From Deltaproteobacteria bacterium (GTDB taxonomy: Bacteria > Desulfobacterota > Binatia > Binatales > Binataceae): 64,000 bases of DNA. The stretch spans positions 1-64,000 of the forward strand of contig JAJXYF010000003.1 of NCBI GenBank assembly GCA_021780755.1. Reading direction: 5' to 3'. The translations under genes were made by a program, and so were the position numbers. The notes below the pieces were generated by a model. It saw only the letters and a program-made list of their open reading frames with translations. It ran no database searches and was not told the origin of the DNA. Of this stretch, positions 28,101-36,211 are shown piece after piece. Within the stretch, counting starts at the first letter, position 1; each line of letters begins with the position of its first letter.

Positions 28101-28826
28101 GGGACCCGCGTATCCAATTCCGAAAATGTGGAGCCGCGCGGGCAGGGTCTCGCGCAGGCGTCGGTCGTCGATCGCGTCAAACGCGAAAGGCAACAACATC
28201 CAGCGCGGCGCTGGCTGGGCCGCGCCAGTCGCGGGCGCGATCCAGGCGTGCCGCAGGCTGCCGTCGCCCTCGAACAGCGAGATAAAAATTCGGCGCTGCC
28301 AACCCTCAGTCACGCGCAACCGCTCCTCGGCGAGCGTCGTTCCACGCGGCCACTGCTCCAGCATCGCGCGGCGCGCGGTTGAATATTCGCGCATCAGCCA
28401 CGCCACCCGGCCGCTCAACTGGAAAAGCCGCAAGGCCTGCTGCCGCCGGTCGTCATGCGCGGCGGCGAGATACGACCGCAGCGGAGCGAGGTCTGGTGGG
28501 CCCGCGGCCGCCAGCGCTTCGCGCAGATACTCGAACGCCGCAATCTGGAGTCCGCCTGCGTCAAGCACCCTGATCGCCCGCTCCGATCCATCGCGCGCCG
28601 CCCGCTCGGCAATTCGCCCGAGGAAGCCGCGCAGAAACGGAAAGTCGAGGTTCGCCGCCACCCCTTCGCGATCGGCCAGCCTCAGCTTCAGAAATTCCTC
28701 CATCACCCGGCCCGGCACCACCACCGTCGCGCGCGCGAGCGGATCGTGCGCCTGATCCTCGCGCATCAGTTCAGCGAACGGATCGACTAACAGCTCGAGC
28801 CGATTCGAATAATGCAGATGAATCAT
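25182..28826 (-). CDS. recC: exodeoxyribonuclease V gamma chain
   Basis: 1,214 aa. Inactivated helicase-like subunit that splits DNA and reads Chi in RecBCD. The N-terminus MIHLHYSNRLELLVDPFAELM is typical; so are LPARLHIFGIGYAGPEFIRIFGRLG, VVIPQTVRDQYMVHVESVF, LRSIPFRVVFMLGLGEADFPAREPRDPLDL and ERDRYMFLETLLAARDRIYLSYVAR. First gene of the leftward recCBD operon; divergent from the membrane-protein gene at 28983 with a 156-bp shared upstream region. Confidence 0.94.
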   Translation of the reverse strand: MIHLHYSNRLELLVDPFAELMREDQAHDPLARATVVVPGRVMEEFLKLRLADREGVAANLDFPFLRGFLGRIAERAARDGSERAIRVLDAGGLQIAAFEYLREALAAAGPPDLAPLRSYLAAAHDDRRQQALRLFQLSGRVAWLMREYSTARRAMLEQWPRGTTLAEERLRVTEGWQRRIFISLFEGDGSLRHAWIAPATGAAQPAPRWMLLPFAFDAIDDRRLRETLPARLHIFGIGYAGPEFIRIFGRLGALTDLHIYTLNPCREFWEDVRDRRAVRPPRVGTLIESAEDPFGLEGSDESLALRYWGRAGREYIRLLNEITDCDFDEHFMEPAPAGGNATLLSRVQQAILTRSSEESIDNGGAAAGDSSAEDDGSIRILECPGVRREIEIAANAIWSLMRRDAGADAAPLRFHQIAVVIPQTVRDQYMVHVESVFAAAHRIPINVVDRHLARDSRVAEAVELLLRLPLGRFTRDEMIRLLTHPAIAGRDGEPHAQAWPEWCRQTGVHFGADERAFANTYVEPRLFHWDRALKQLALGLFMAGAASGETRVFSADGSREYLPFEVAEDEAEGVAIMVRKARTLIHDALALAETELGLSDWRRVLIDLIATNINPTDRADERVRDLIVEAIESMYADGIRGEPVSYEVALELALSRIGEVAAELGTYAESGVVVGSLAALRSIPFRVVFMLGLGEADFPAREPRDPLDLRQAHRRAGDVSPAERDRYMFLETLLAARDRIYLSYVARNAHTGETLAPSSVIRDLQFILRSMIGGDAVKRLAIAHPVSAHDPRYFADLTPAGEPRDERLETFDRNARRGAQIAALRADLDRRCDPTPESERESSLLEHLSAPARAVIAPALHILSPPAVTANPEDTRVRLSISALRHYLECPLQGAARHALGMRDEDHDRDADTSDEPLALSRLDTTVLLRDALWHARGKHAEMEQRYDEEYRVRVLKGSAPVGPFAEAIRSGHLERLETGITQAAAAGIANLDRWQRIAVGGVEEFIDIDRAIDPIILEVDFARADGRRVTSIELRGAVGPVSRQLDKSIKLIARDAKTPDFLDGLFAAIVLAAAGEKMPAGFTALVVGGVNDEGALTRYTRTIRTPTQTAARTYLAHLASDLLGAANDYFLPIEAVDKVLKIPNDLTDDAVDGAINETREANQYCRSDSGPVRNAREFRAPIEEIKRGLIARRFGPLREMFATGKKGGKRARD

Positions 28827-28953
28827 CGCGGCGAATTACCGATCGATGCGGGCGCGATTGCGTGCCGCCGCCCACCCCTCAATTCCAGTTTTTCGTGATC
28901 AATATTCCATAACCGCACGGGCTAAGTCTGCGTTCCCGCGCGCCAATTTCGTG

Positions 28954-28976
28954 CGTTGACTAATTGATCGTCAACG
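28954..28976. promoter_or_regulatory. inverted repeat next to the start of the 28983 gene
   Basis: CGTTGAC (28954-28960) and GTCAACG (28970-28976) form a perfect 7-bp stem with a 9-nt loop, ending 6 bases before the ATG at 28983. It covers the place where a Shine-Dalgarno should be, and none is visible, so it may be an operator for the divergent recC/28983 promoters or an RNA hairpin limiting translation. Confidence 0.4.
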
Positions 28977-28982
28977 TCCACG

Positions 28983-30434
28983 ATGGACGGCACCGTGGCC
29001 ACCGCAAAGCCACCATCGGCTGCCAGATTGCTTTACGCGTTTGCGCTGACGTTTTGTCTTTTCGGCGCCGCGATGTTGACGCTCGCCGGCTACCAGATGC
29101 GCGGCGGCATCAACGGTCTGGCCGCCTTCGCCGCACTGTCCGGAATCATTTTCGGGGCCGTCGGAATCGGCTTGGTCCTCACCCTTCGCCACGACCTTCG
29201 CATCCAGACCGCCACCGATAAACTGCGCAATGCGCATCCGGACGCCCCTTGGCTTTGGCGCGGCGACTGGGCCACCGGGCACATCTTCTCCGAGGGCGGC
29301 GCCAATGCGCTTGCGGCCTGGCTGCTTGCGACCTTCTGGAACGCGATCGCGTGGCCGATTTTCTATTTTATTTATTTTTATCCGAACCAGTCGTCAGGCG
29401 CGCTGAGCGGCTTCGAAGTCGTATCCATAATATTTCCCTTCTCGGGAATCGTTCTGATCGGATTGGCCTTGCGCGCGACGCTCCGATGGCTGACGGCACG
29501 CGGTTCATATTTCGAGATGAGCGAGATCCCGGGTCAAATCGGCGGCATCCTCCGCGGCACTATCCGTTTGATGCCGCCGAGCCGGGCCAACCGCGAGTTC
29601 AAGCTCGTGCTCTCGTGCGTTTTTCGCAAGGTTGACCGAAACGACAAGAGCACTTCCACCAACGAGCAGGTCCTTTTCAGGGACGAGCAAACCATACGCG
29701 GAAGCGCGTTCAGCGGCATCAGCGTCCATTTCCCGATACCGCCGGAAGCCTCCACGACTGACCTCACCAATCCGGACGCCACCATCATCTGGCGCCTGGA
29801 CGCGAGCGCACCTTTTTCGTCCCGCAAGTTCGAGGCACGATTCGAGGTTCCGGTTTTCAAGGTTGCGCAAAGCCTGGAACGGCCGCGTTTGGCCGACCGC
29901 GCTCAACCCGCGGTCACCGACCCGCAAAGTTTCACGCCGCGACCAGATTTTCCCGTCCGCACGCGCCTGCTGCCCACCGGTGCGACCGAATTCTACTTTC
30001 CGCCTGGTCGTGCCCCGGCCGCCGCCGTCGGTGCGACCCTCTTTGCCGCCGGATGGACTGCGATGTTCCTCATGATCATCCGTATCGATGCGCCGATTGT
30101 CTTCGACGCCGTCTGGGCAGTCTGCGACGCGTTCATGCTCTTCTGGGCCGCCGCGCTCTGGCTGGCCGATACTCGGGTGACCCTCGACGGTTCATCGATC
30201 AGCATCGCGCGAGGTGTTCCTGGTATCGCCCTTTCGCGTCGGACGATTCCCGCGAGCGAGGTCCACGCCGTCGTCGCCACGGCCGGCACCCGCGCCGGCA
30301 AGACTATCTACTATCGCCTGCGCCTGACTTATGGCGACAATCACCATCTCAACTTCGGTGACGGCTTGAGCGGAAGACGCGCCGCCGAGTGGCTCGCGCA
30401 CGAAATCGCAGGCCAGCTCGGAGTTGCGCAGTAA
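28983..30434 (+). CDS. multi-pass membrane protein, DUF3592-like
   Basis: 483 aa. Membrane segments near 15-36, 44-66, 102-128 and 134-160, then a large extracytoplasmic or cytoplasmic beta-rich domain (about 165-325, starting RGSYFEMSEIPGQIGGILRGTIRL and including an arrestin-like ISVHFPIPPEAS...WRLDASAPF...FEARFEVPVF), then two more segments near 355-400 and a PH-like C-terminal domain (TRVTLDGSSISIARGVPG...GKTIYYRLRLTYGD). The pattern is shared by a conserved family of membrane proteins of unknown function. Divergent from recC, followed by a 320-bp gap. Confidence 0.6.
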   Translation: MDGTVATAKPPSAARLLYAFALTFCLFGAAMLTLAGYQMRGGINGLAAFAALSGIIFGAVGIGLVLTLRHDLRIQTATDKLRNAHPDAPWLWRGDWATGHIFSEGGANALAAWLLATFWNAIAWPIFYFIYFYPNQSSGALSGFEVVSIIFPFSGIVLIGLALRATLRWLTARGSYFEMSEIPGQIGGILRGTIRLMPPSRANREFKLVLSCVFRKVDRNDKSTSTNEQVLFRDEQTIRGSAFSGISVHFPIPPEASTTDLTNPDATIIWRLDASAPFSSRKFEARFEVPVFKVAQSLERPRLADRAQPAVTDPQSFTPRPDFPVRTRLLPTGATEFYFPPGRAPAAAVGATLFAAGWTAMFLMIIRIDAPIVFDAVWAVCDAFMLFWAAALWLADTRVTLDGSSISIARGVPGIALSRRTIPASEVHAVVATAGTRAGKTIYYRLRLTYGDNHHLNFGDGLSGRRAAEWLAHEIAGQLGVAQ

Positions 30435-30755
30435 TTCCTTTCGCCTTTCCGGATGTAAAGGGCGCTCGGCCCCGCGCGATCCAACACGCGCCCGTCCGAA
30501 CCCGAACCCTGTAAATTGTAAATGTTGCCCTTGAGGGTGCGCCGAGCGGGTAAGAAATAACTGACTGATTACTTCCACCCAGGTAAATTCCCGCGCAAAT
30601 CACAAGGCTTTCTTTCGTATCGTCCGCTGGCACACTGCCTGCTTCCCGGTATCCTCGAGCGTTTCCGATCCGTGACGCCCGCGAGTGATTCAGGAGCGGC
30701 AACCCTACGCACCTCGCTGGCCTGCGGTTTCGGTCAAGTGACGAGGCTGAGGTCG
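30435..30755. other. intergenic leader upstream of the ExeA-like gene
   Basis: About 320 bases without a supported gene. It carries a sigma-54-type promoter match (separate entry), so most of its right third would be the 5' leader of the ATPase mRNA. The frame of the ATPase remains open up to 30672, but sequence upstream of MYYRHFGL is unlike the family. Confidence 0.5.
30628..30643 (+). promoter_or_regulatory. candidate sigma-54 (-24/-12) promoter
   Basis: TGGCACACTGCCTGCT matches the TGGCACRN4TTGCW consensus at all but one defined position. The invariant GG (30629-30630) and GC (30641-30642) are exactly 10 bp apart. Transcription would begin about 30654, leaving a leader of about 100 nt before the ATG at 30756. 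No enhancer-binding protein gene is in the window. Confidence 0.5.
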
Positions 30756-32147
30756 ATGTACTACCGCCATTTCGGCTTATCGGGGGCCCCGTTTCAATTT
30801 ACCCCGTCGCCCAGACTGCTCTTCATGAGCAAGGCGCATCGCGAGACGCTGACGGCGCTCGAATCGAGCCTTGACCACGAGCCGAGCGGGTTCTCGCTGC
30901 TTACCGGCGAAACCGGAACCGGCAAGACGACTCTAATCGTATCGCTCCTGGCGCAAAACCATGCGCCTCTGAACATTGCCTATGTCAGCAATCCGAAGGT
31001 CGGCTTCGACGGTCTTTTGCGCGACGTCGCGCGACAGTTCGGGATCCCGGCGCATCCCGATCGACTGGAACTCTTTGATGATTTCGATCGCTATCTCGCG
31101 GAGCTTCCCCCGTCGCAAAAAGCCGTCGTGATCATCGATGAGGCGCAAGCCCTGAACGACGAGACCCTCGACGATCTCCGTCTGTTCGCGAATCGCGATC
31201 TCCACGGCGAAAGGCCGCTCCATCTGGTGTTCGTGGGTCAGTCCGCGCTCCTCACGCGTTTGTGCACACCCACATTGCGACAACTGAATGAACGCATCGG
31301 TACCCGCGTGCTGCTCAATCCGCTCGAAGCGGAAGAGGCGCATGCCTACGTCGATTACCGGCTCGCGGCCTTTGGCGGCAGCGCCGAGACGCTGTTCGCA
31401 CGTGGCGCGCTCGAGCACCTGCTCGCACGCAGCGGCGGAATTCCCCGCCGAATCAACGTTTATCTCCATAACGCGATGCTGTGCGCATACCGTGCCGGAG
31501 AATCTCGGGTAAGCCTGGAATCGGCGCGGGACGCGGCGCTCGAGGTCGAGGACCTCTTCGCGGGCCGGCGCCACACCGCCCTCTATGCGGCCCCCAGGTT
31601 CGTGCGACAGCAGGCGCGGGCGCTATTCACCGCGATGCCCGGGTTGGCGCCGGCCCTGATGGCCGCGACGCTCGCGATTGCGGGAATCGGGTCACTCTAT
31701 TTCTGGAATTCCGGAGTGTCGCGTCGAGCGGACCTGATCGGTATCGATGCAACTGGTCCCGTCGGCGATGCGGTGATCGAATATCCGGGTGCCAACGCCG
31801 CCGCGAATGTGGCTTTTGACCGCGAACATTCGCCGGCGGGCGGCGCGCTGTCACCGTCATCGGCCTCCACCGGCGGGGATCAGCCGTCCCGCCGGGTGCG
31901 TGTGCGCCCCGGCGATACGTTGCTGACCATCGCGCACAACTACCTGGGTTCGGACGATTACGTCGATCGGCTGATCCGCGCGAACCCGCAAGTCGGCAAC
32001 ATCAATCACATCTACCCGGGCGAAATTCTCAACCTGCCCGCGGCAGGCGCCATGCGTCCCAGCGTGTCGCCGGCACACGAGACGGTCGCCTCCGACGCGC
32101 GGACCATCGTACCCCGGGTGTCCGGTGCCAGCTACGACGGAGAATAA
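30756..32147 (+). CDS. ExeA/GspA-like AAA ATPase with membrane segment and LysM domain
   Basis: 463 aa from the ATG at 30756, where the family start MYYRHFGLSGAPFQFTPSP begins. Cytoplasmic AAA domain (about 1-265): Walker A GETGTGKT at 51-58, Walker B VVIIDEAQAL near 125, and IPRRINVYLHNAML sensor region. One transmembrane helix follows (about 300-320, LAPALMAATLAIAGIGSLYFW). The periplasmic part has a linker and a LysM domain (VRPGDTLLTIAHNYLGSDDYVDRLIRANPQV...IYPGEILNLP, about 400-450). It resembles the ATPases that couple to peptidoglycan in type II secretion, MSHA or exopolysaccharide export systems. No secretion genes adjoin. Confidence 0.85.
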   Translation: MYYRHFGLSGAPFQFTPSPRLLFMSKAHRETLTALESSLDHEPSGFSLLTGETGTGKTTLIVSLLAQNHAPLNIAYVSNPKVGFDGLLRDVARQFGIPAHPDRLELFDDFDRYLAELPPSQKAVVIIDEAQALNDETLDDLRLFANRDLHGERPLHLVFVGQSALLTRLCTPTLRQLNERIGTRVLLNPLEAEEAHAYVDYRLAAFGGSAETLFARGALEHLLARSGGIPRRINVYLHNAMLCAYRAGESRVSLESARDAALEVEDLFAGRRHTALYAAPRFVRQQARALFTAMPGLAPALMAATLAIAGIGSLYFWNSGVSRRADLIGIDATGPVGDAVIEYPGANAAANVAFDREHSPAGGALSPSSASTGGDQPSRRVRVRPGDTLLTIAHNYLGSDDYVDRLIRANPQVGNINHIYPGEILNLPAAGAMRPSVSPAHETVASDARTIVPRVSGASYDGE

Positions 32148-32180
32148 TCGAATACGGGATAAATGACTGATTTCAGTTTG

Positions 32181-32265
32181 CTCGCCGGTGGGCGTCATAA
32201 CTCCGAAGCACGTAACCCCCCCCCACGTGACCGGCCGAATGATTCCACCGGCGAGTTTCTTTCTT
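32181..32265 (+). terminator. long-loop inverted repeat with T-rich tail
   Basis: CTCGCCGGTGG (32181-32191) pairs perfectly with CCACCGGCGAG (32245-32255), 53 nt apart, and is followed by TTTCTTTCTTT. The enclosed sequence contains a further CACGT...ACGTG pair around a run of C. It lies between the convergent ATPase and lipoprotein genes, so it can terminate the rightward transcript; the structured loop is larger than usual for an intrinsic terminator. Confidence 0.5.
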
Positions 32266-32298
32266 TGGTTGGGCGTCGGCCGCCGGGACGCCCTCGAT

Positions 32299-32817
32299 TT
32301 ATCGCGCCGTGCGAGAGGCCAACTGCTCCGTGAGCAGCGTGGCCTTGCGCGCCAGTCCCGAAGCGGCGAGATAGTCTTGCTGCGTCATGGCCTGGCGCGC
32401 GGCGCTGGCGAGATCGCTCGCCTGGTTGTATGCGGTCGCACTTTCACCCGTCAGCTTTGAGCGATCGATCTGGGCGAGACGGGCGTCGGCATCATCGACC
32501 AACGCCTGCGCCCGAAGATGATCGGCGTCGTTGTCTTCGAGCGTTACGCGGGTCGTTTTCGCGGGCGCGGGTGGCGCTTGTGCGGGTGCGCTGGCAGTCG
32601 CCGGTTCTTTGCGTACGGTGCTTGCCCGATTGGTATTCCTATCCTCTTTAAGCGGCGCCGCACGCACTGTTGTCGGGGCCAATTGCCGATGTGCGTGACT
32701 ATACCTTTGGGCAGCCGGCGGCACTTGGCTGCCAAACAGACTCTGCATCGAGGCGCATCCGCCAAGCTGCATCAACAGCATCAGTGCGGCCAGGCGCTTC
32801 ACTGATCGCATTTTCAT
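32299..32817 (-). CDS. lipoprotein of unknown function
   Basis: 172 aa from an ATG at 32817. Signal peptide with basic start (MKMRSVKRL), hydrophobic core (AALMLLMQ) and lipobox L-G-G-C, giving a lipidated Cys near residue 20. A Pro/Ala/Thr-rich linker follows to about residue 90. The C-terminal helix pair (ADHLRAQALVDDADARLAQID...ARQAMTQQDYLAASGLARKATLLTEQLA) resembles DUF4398-like, TPR-like helical lipoproteins. It is 32 bp downstream of the histidine kinase on the same strand, so probably co-expressed. Confidence 0.7.
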   Translation of the reverse strand: MKMRSVKRLAALMLLMQLGGCASMQSLFGSQVPPAAQRYSHAHRQLAPTTVRAAPLKEDRNTNRASTVRKEPATASAPAQAPPAPAKTTRVTLEDNDADHLRAQALVDDADARLAQIDRSKLTGESATAYNQASDLASAARQAMTQQDYLAASGLARKATLLTEQLASRTAR

Positions 32818-32849
32818 CGGAACCCGGGTGTCGCCGCTGCGCATTCAAT

Positions 32850-34697
32850 TCATCCGCTCGCTCGTGAAAGGCTCTGCACTTGCGCCAGCTCATCAGCCTC
32901 GCGCGCGATCGGCAGCCGGATCGTCACCGTGGTGCCCGCACCGGCCTCCGATTGCAGTTCCATCGTGCCGTGATGGAGATCGATAGCGCGCAGCGCGAGC
33001 GGCAGTCCCAGGCCATTGCCGTTTTTCTTGGTCGTGAAATACAGATTGAAGATTCGTGCGAGGTCTTCGCGATTGATGCCGGGTCCGGTGTCCACGATCG
33101 AGATTTCGACGAAGCCGCTCCTCTGACTGAGCGCCGTTGACACTTTCAAGGTGCCGCCATTCGCCATTGCCTCGCAGGCATTGCCGACCACGTTGCGCAG
33201 CGCCTCGGCAAGCAGCGCACGATCCGCGCTGACCGGCATTACCTCGGCGTCGAAGTGGGTTTCGACCCGAATTCCGGGCCGCACCACTTGGGCGGCAAGC
33301 ACCTCAGCGATCAGATCGTTGACCTGCACCTGCGCGAGCTTGAGCTGTTCGGGCCGCATGAAACGCATCAACGCATCGACCGCGCGGGCCAGGCGCTCGA
33401 TTTCCTGCCGCACGGCGCGCAGTCGCTGGTCGATGGGTGCGCCGCGCGCGGCGTCCTGGCTCAGCAATTCGAGCTGCAGATTCATCGCGTTCAGCGGATT
33501 GCGAATCTGATGCGCGACGCCCGAGATCAATCCGCCGAGCCGTACCAGCCGGCCCGAATAGTCCACCACGTTCTCCAGCTCGCGCATTGATTCGAGGTCG
33601 CGCGCTACCACCAGCAGCCCCGGCGGTTCGGGCCCCTGCCCCAGCGAGAAAATCGACACGATCAGCCGATTGGGCTCGTCACCGGCGGTCAGGTCCAGCG
33701 CGACGTCGCGCACCTCGGTGCCCGCCGCATACGCCGTCTCGACCATCCGCGCGAGCGGGCTGTTATTGCCCAGCAGCAGGGCCAGTGGTTTGCCCTCGGC
33801 GAGTCCTCCGGCCGGCAATCCGAGGCGGCCCTGCGCTTCCTCGTTGGCGAACAACACCGATCCGTTGGCGTCGAGCAGCAAGACCGCGTCGGTGATCGAG
33901 CGGAAAATATTGATGAATTGTCCGCGCTCGGTTTCCCATTGCGCCCGACTTGCCTTGATTCGCCGCGACAGGTCATTGAACTTCTCGGCGATCGTGCCCA
34001 GTTCGTCGCGCGCCTCCAACGGCAGCCGCACTTCATCGCGACCCTCGGCGATCTGCTCGACGCCGCTCGCGATCGCCGCCAGCGGCTTGAGCAGCAGACC
34101 GCCCGCGAGCATCGCGCCGATCAGGCTCAGGATCACGCCGGCCGTTCCCGCGGCCAGGATGTCCTCGACCGAACGCCGTGCCTCGGCCGCGATCAGCGCG
34201 GTCGAAAGGCCGACCCGGATCACCGCCAGCGGATTTCCGTTCACTTTAACCACGCGGCTGATTTCGTAAGTATGCGTTCCCCACACCGCGCGGATTCGAG
34301 TTGGCGGCCACCATGAGCTGAGTTCGGCGCGCAGCGCGTCGAACGGCGGCGTTGCCGCGACCGCCGCCACCGATGGCTCCGCGAGCGCCGCGACGATCGG
34401 TGTCCCGTCGATCGCCTCGACCCGCGCGTACACCACCCCGGTGCCGAACGCCTGTGAGGAGTCGAGCAGCGCGAACAACGGCGCGTCCGAACGCAATGCC
34501 GCGACCGGATCGCCTTGCGAGTGCGCCAGCGCCTCGCGAATCTGCTCGAAGGACTGGTTCGCGATCAACGCGCCGGAGTCTGCCAGGTCGTTGACCATCA
34601 CCTGCATCGTTCGATCGATCTGAAATGCGCTCACCGCGATGAACGGCAGCACCAACAGGACCAGGAAAATGGTTGCGAGTTTACCGCGGAGTTCCAT
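32850..34697 (-). CDS. membrane sensor histidine kinase (HAMP-PAS-HisKA-HATPase)
   Basis: 615 aa. Transmembrane helix 1 (about 6-26), periplasmic sensor (27-180), transmembrane helix 2 (about 183-205), HAMP (to about 255), PAS (about 258-370, ITDAVLLLDANGSVLFANEEA), HisKA with H-box ISGVAHQIRNPLNAM (phospho-acceptor His396), and a HATPase domain with N-box NVVGNACEAM, G1 DTGPGI and G2 GNGLGLPLA. The H-box and PAS order are NtrB/ZraS-like, a class often paired with sigma-54 regulators. No response regulator is adjacent. First gene before the lipoprotein. Confidence 0.9.
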   Translation of the reverse strand: MELRGKLATIFLVLLVLPFIAVSAFQIDRTMQVMVNDLADSGALIANQSFEQIREALAHSQGDPVAALRSDAPLFALLDSSQAFGTGVVYARVEAIDGTPIVAALAEPSVAAVAATPPFDALRAELSSWWPPTRIRAVWGTHTYEISRVVKVNGNPLAVIRVGLSTALIAAEARRSVEDILAAGTAGVILSLIGAMLAGGLLLKPLAAIASGVEQIAEGRDEVRLPLEARDELGTIAEKFNDLSRRIKASRAQWETERGQFINIFRSITDAVLLLDANGSVLFANEEAQGRLGLPAGGLAEGKPLALLLGNNSPLARMVETAYAAGTEVRDVALDLTAGDEPNRLIVSIFSLGQGPEPPGLLVVARDLESMRELENVVDYSGRLVRLGGLISGVAHQIRNPLNAMNLQLELLSQDAARGAPIDQRLRAVRQEIERLARAVDALMRFMRPEQLKLAQVQVNDLIAEVLAAQVVRPGIRVETHFDAEVMPVSADRALLAEALRNVVGNACEAMANGGTLKVSTALSQRSGFVEISIVDTGPGINREDLARIFNLYFTTKKNGNGLGLPLALRAIDLHHGTMELQSEAGAGTTVTIRLPIAREADELAQVQSLSRASG

Positions 34698-34883
34698 CGT
34701 TGATGGTGCTGCCCAGTTGAGCCGCGATCCTGCCGCTTCGCGGCCGCCGCAGGGACACCGATCGTTCGTCGATCAGCGCGGCGCCGCTGCCCGACGATTC
34801 CTTCGGCGCCCGGGCGCGATCGAAGTCAGCGATCGTGTGATAGCGATCTACGCTACCATCGCGCCGGGGGCGGTCAAAACCGT

Positions 34884-36041
34884 TCAATTGCGCGTATCGA
34901 GCCCCATCCGCCGCCCGATTATCACCTTCATTATTTCGTTGGTCCCGGCGTATATCGATTGCACCGCCGCGTCGGCATAGTCGGTCGCCACCGCATATTC
35001 GAGCATGAAGCCGTAACCGCCATGCAATTGCAGGCATTGGCTCGCGACCCGCTTCAGCAGTTCGGTCGTCCACCACTTCGCCATGCTCACCTCGGTGACA
35101 ACCTCGTCGCCGCGCACGTGCGCCACCAGCAGCCGATCGACGAAGGCCTGCCCGATCTCGACCTCGGTCGCCATCTCGGCCAGCTTGAACTGGGTATTCT
35201 GGAACGACGCGATCGGCTGCCCGAACGCGCGCCGGCCCTTGGTGTATTCGATCGTGTCGTCAAGACAGCGGCGCGCGCTGGTCAGCGCCCCGACCGCCGT
35301 GACCAGCCGCTCCTGCTGCAGCTTCTCCATCAACATCTTGAAGCCGTTGCCCTCGCGCCCGAGCAGGTTGGTCACCGGTACGCGGCAATCCTCGAAGAAC
35401 AGTTCGCTGGTGTCCTGCCCCTTTAACCCGAGCTTGTCGAGCTTGCGTCCACGCACGAAGCCGGGCGCGTCTCCCTCCACCAGGATCAGGCTGACGCCCT
35501 TGTGCGGGGGGGTCGCCTTGGGGTCGGTCTTGACCACCACCACCACCAGGTCCGCGATCTGCCCGTTCGAGATGAACATCTTCGAGCCATTGATCACGTA
35601 GCTGTCGCCGTCGCGCCGCGCGGTGGTCTGCACCGCCGCCAGGTCGGAGCCGGTGCCCGGCTCGGTCATCGCGATCGCCAGGATGGTCTCGCCGGTGATC
35701 GCGCGGGTCAGGTAGCGGCGCTTCTGTTCTTCGCTCCCGTAGGTCGCCAGGTACGGCATGATGATGTCCGAATGGAGCCCCATCATCAGACCGTGCGCGC
35801 GCATCCGGGAAAGCTCCTCGATCACGATCGCGTCGTAGAGGAAGTCGGCGCCGGCGCCGCCGTACTCGGCCGGCGCGTTGGCCCCCAGAAAGCCCGCGGC
35901 GCCCATCTTGCGCCAGCTTTCCCGGTCGCTCATGCCGGCCCGGTTCCAGCCCTCGATTTTCGGCACCAGCTCATTTTCGACAAAGCGCCGCACCTGGCCC
36001 CGGAACATTTCGTGTTCTTCGCTGAAGATATCTCGCCGCAT
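34884..36041 (-). CDS. acyl-CoA dehydrogenase
   Basis: 385 aa from the ATG at 36041 (GAGGAG upstream); the frame is open 36 bp further but without a ribosome site. Domains in order: N-terminal helical (MRRDIFSEEHEMFRGQVRRF), middle beta domain with AMTEPGTGSDLAAVQTTA and SNGQIADLVVVVVKTD, C-terminal helical with GGYGFMLEYAVATDYADA and the terminal YAGTNEIMKVIIGRRMGL. The catalytic base is expected in the Y-A-G-T-N-E segment (Glu), as in medium- and short-chain enzymes. Oxidises an acyl-CoA with FAD, electrons to ETF. Divergent from the quinone-oxidoreductase gene. Confidence 0.93.
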   Translation of the reverse strand: MRRDIFSEEHEMFRGQVRRFVENELVPKIEGWNRAGMSDRESWRKMGAAGFLGANAPAEYGGAGADFLYDAIVIEELSRMRAHGLMMGLHSDIIMPYLATYGSEEQKRRYLTRAITGETILAIAMTEPGTGSDLAAVQTTARRDGDSYVINGSKMFISNGQIADLVVVVVKTDPKATPPHKGVSLILVEGDAPGFVRGRKLDKLGLKGQDTSELFFEDCRVPVTNLLGREGNGFKMLMEKLQQERLVTAVGALTSARRCLDDTIEYTKGRRAFGQPIASFQNTQFKLAEMATEVEIGQAFVDRLLVAHVRGDEVVTEVSMAKWWTTELLKRVASQCLQLHGGYGFMLEYAVATDYADAAVQSIYAGTNEIMKVIIGRRMGLDTRN

Positions 36042-36211
36042 CTGCGATCTCCTCGAAATCCGCCGGAATCCTTGCACGTCTGCCCGCTCAATCCAAATCC
36101 CGCCCCCGCCGCTCGCGGTTGCTTTCCGAGTTGGAAGTTTACTACGACGATGCGCAGGCGCTAGCCGCTCCGTGCACGCTCCCGATTACGTTCACCAATG
36201 AGGTTTCATCG

